Assembly: GCA_014138095.1 (NCBI GenBank)
Contig: JACGXE010000014.1
Coordinates: forward strand, 45,979-109,978
From: Ochrobactrum sp. RH2CCR150
Lineage (GTDB): Bacteria > Pseudomonadota > Alphaproteobacteria > Rhizobiales > Rhizobiaceae
DNA length: 64,000 nucleotides
Direction: 5' to 3'
In this document: piece after piece, positions 63,909 to 64,000 of the stretch
How the letters are laid out: the number at the start of each line of letters is the position of its first letter
How positions within the stretch are numbered: the stretch's first letter is position 1
The notes under the pieces: generated by a model
What the model saw: only the letters and a program-made list of their open reading frames with translations
Databases searched by the model: none
Told to the model about the DNA's origin: nothing
Program-made: the position numbers and the translations under genes

Positions 63909-64000
63909 GGTGACCGACTCATAAGATCGAAGCCAAATACGAATTGAAGCAAGCTGGATAGATGCGAGGAAATTGTCGTCGCGTTTGTCGTATCGGGTTG
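63909..64000 (-). mobile_element. IS711-like insertion sequence, edge of a second copy (inverted)
   Basis: The last 92 bp are the reverse complement of the right end of copy A (36066-36157) with only a few mismatches: the end GGTGACCGACTCATAAGATC, then the transposase C-terminus. TA precedes it at 63907-63908. The copy continues outside the window. It lies in opposite orientation to copy A, 27.7 kb away. Confidence 0.9.

Noticed and set aside
1..64000. tRNA genes, rRNA, CRISPR arrays, prophage
   Set aside because: No cloverleaf-like sequence, spaced repeat array or phage structural gene was recognised on either strand by eye.

Overview
The window (64 kb, roughly 55% G+C, densely coded) looks like chromosome of an alphaproteobacterium in the Hyphomicrobiales/Rhizobiales, most likely the Brucella/Ochrobactrum group. 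That placement is an inference from protein resemblances (TakP-type TRAP transporter, KgtP, DctB-like kinase, an IS711-like insertion sequence of about 842 bp with TA duplication). I see no rRNA, tRNA or CRISPR array.

Layout. (1) 1-8.9 kb: nitrate/nitrite/cyanate assimilation operon: end of nrtA, nrtB, nrtC, nirB, nirD, cynS, nasA, and a CysG-like siroheme gene whose methyltransferase half is truncated. (2) 9.0-14.6 kb: an AT-rich gap with a candidate iron-responsive box, then an ECF sigma factor, a FecR anti-sigma factor and a TonB receptor with a signalling domain (cell-surface signalling system, probably heme or iron-chelate uptake). (3) 14.8-24.5 kb: a catabolic island. A six-gene minus-strand operon (ThDP decarboxylase, enolase-superfamily enzyme, TctC/TctB/TctA, FMN 2-hydroxyacid dehydrogenase) diverges from an IclR regulator and an aldehyde dehydrogenase. 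The enzyme set has the order of the mandelate pathway (2-hydroxyacid to 2-oxoacid to aldehyde to acid), but the racemase-like protein has a non-standard active site, so the substrate is open. (4) 24.6-28.4 kb: Tat-exported amidohydrolase, MarR regulator, aromatic-acid MFS importer. (5) 28.6-33.5 kb: DctB/DctD-like two-component pair divergent from a KgtP-like dicarboxylate/2-oxoglutarate importer; the DctD-like protein lacks the GAFTGA loop. (6) 33.5-38.1 kb: insertion-sequence cluster (IS5 remnant, IS6 element, two IS711-like elements in tandem at one TA site, IS630 element) that has broken an autotransporter gene. (7) 38.4-46.7 kb: organosulfur operon: FMN reductase (MsuE-like), dimethylsulfone monooxygenase (SfnG), a complete Liv-type ABC importer, and an SfnB-like flavoprotein. 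(8) 47-47.9 kb: dead GlxA-type regulator. (9) 48-53.6 kb: TakP-type 2-oxoacid TRAP transporter with a NarL-type two-component system. (10) 53.9-55.5 kb: two small enzymes divergent from an XRE regulator. (11) 55.6-62.9 kb: polar amino acid ABC importer operon ending in an ornithine-cyclodeaminase-like enzyme, a threonine synthase paralogue and an inositol-phosphatase-family enzyme, divergent from a YheO/DauR-like regulator. (12) 63.1-64 kb: LysE exporter and the edge of another IS711-like copy, inverted relative to the first.

Overall the segment is a set of nutrient-scavenging modules (N, S, Fe, organic acids, amino acids), each with its own importer and mostly its own regulator. The strongest candidates for under-described biology are the SfnG-Liv ABC-SfnB operon, the 2-hydroxyacid operon, the ThrC-like/OCD-like importer operon and the GAFTGA-less DctD.
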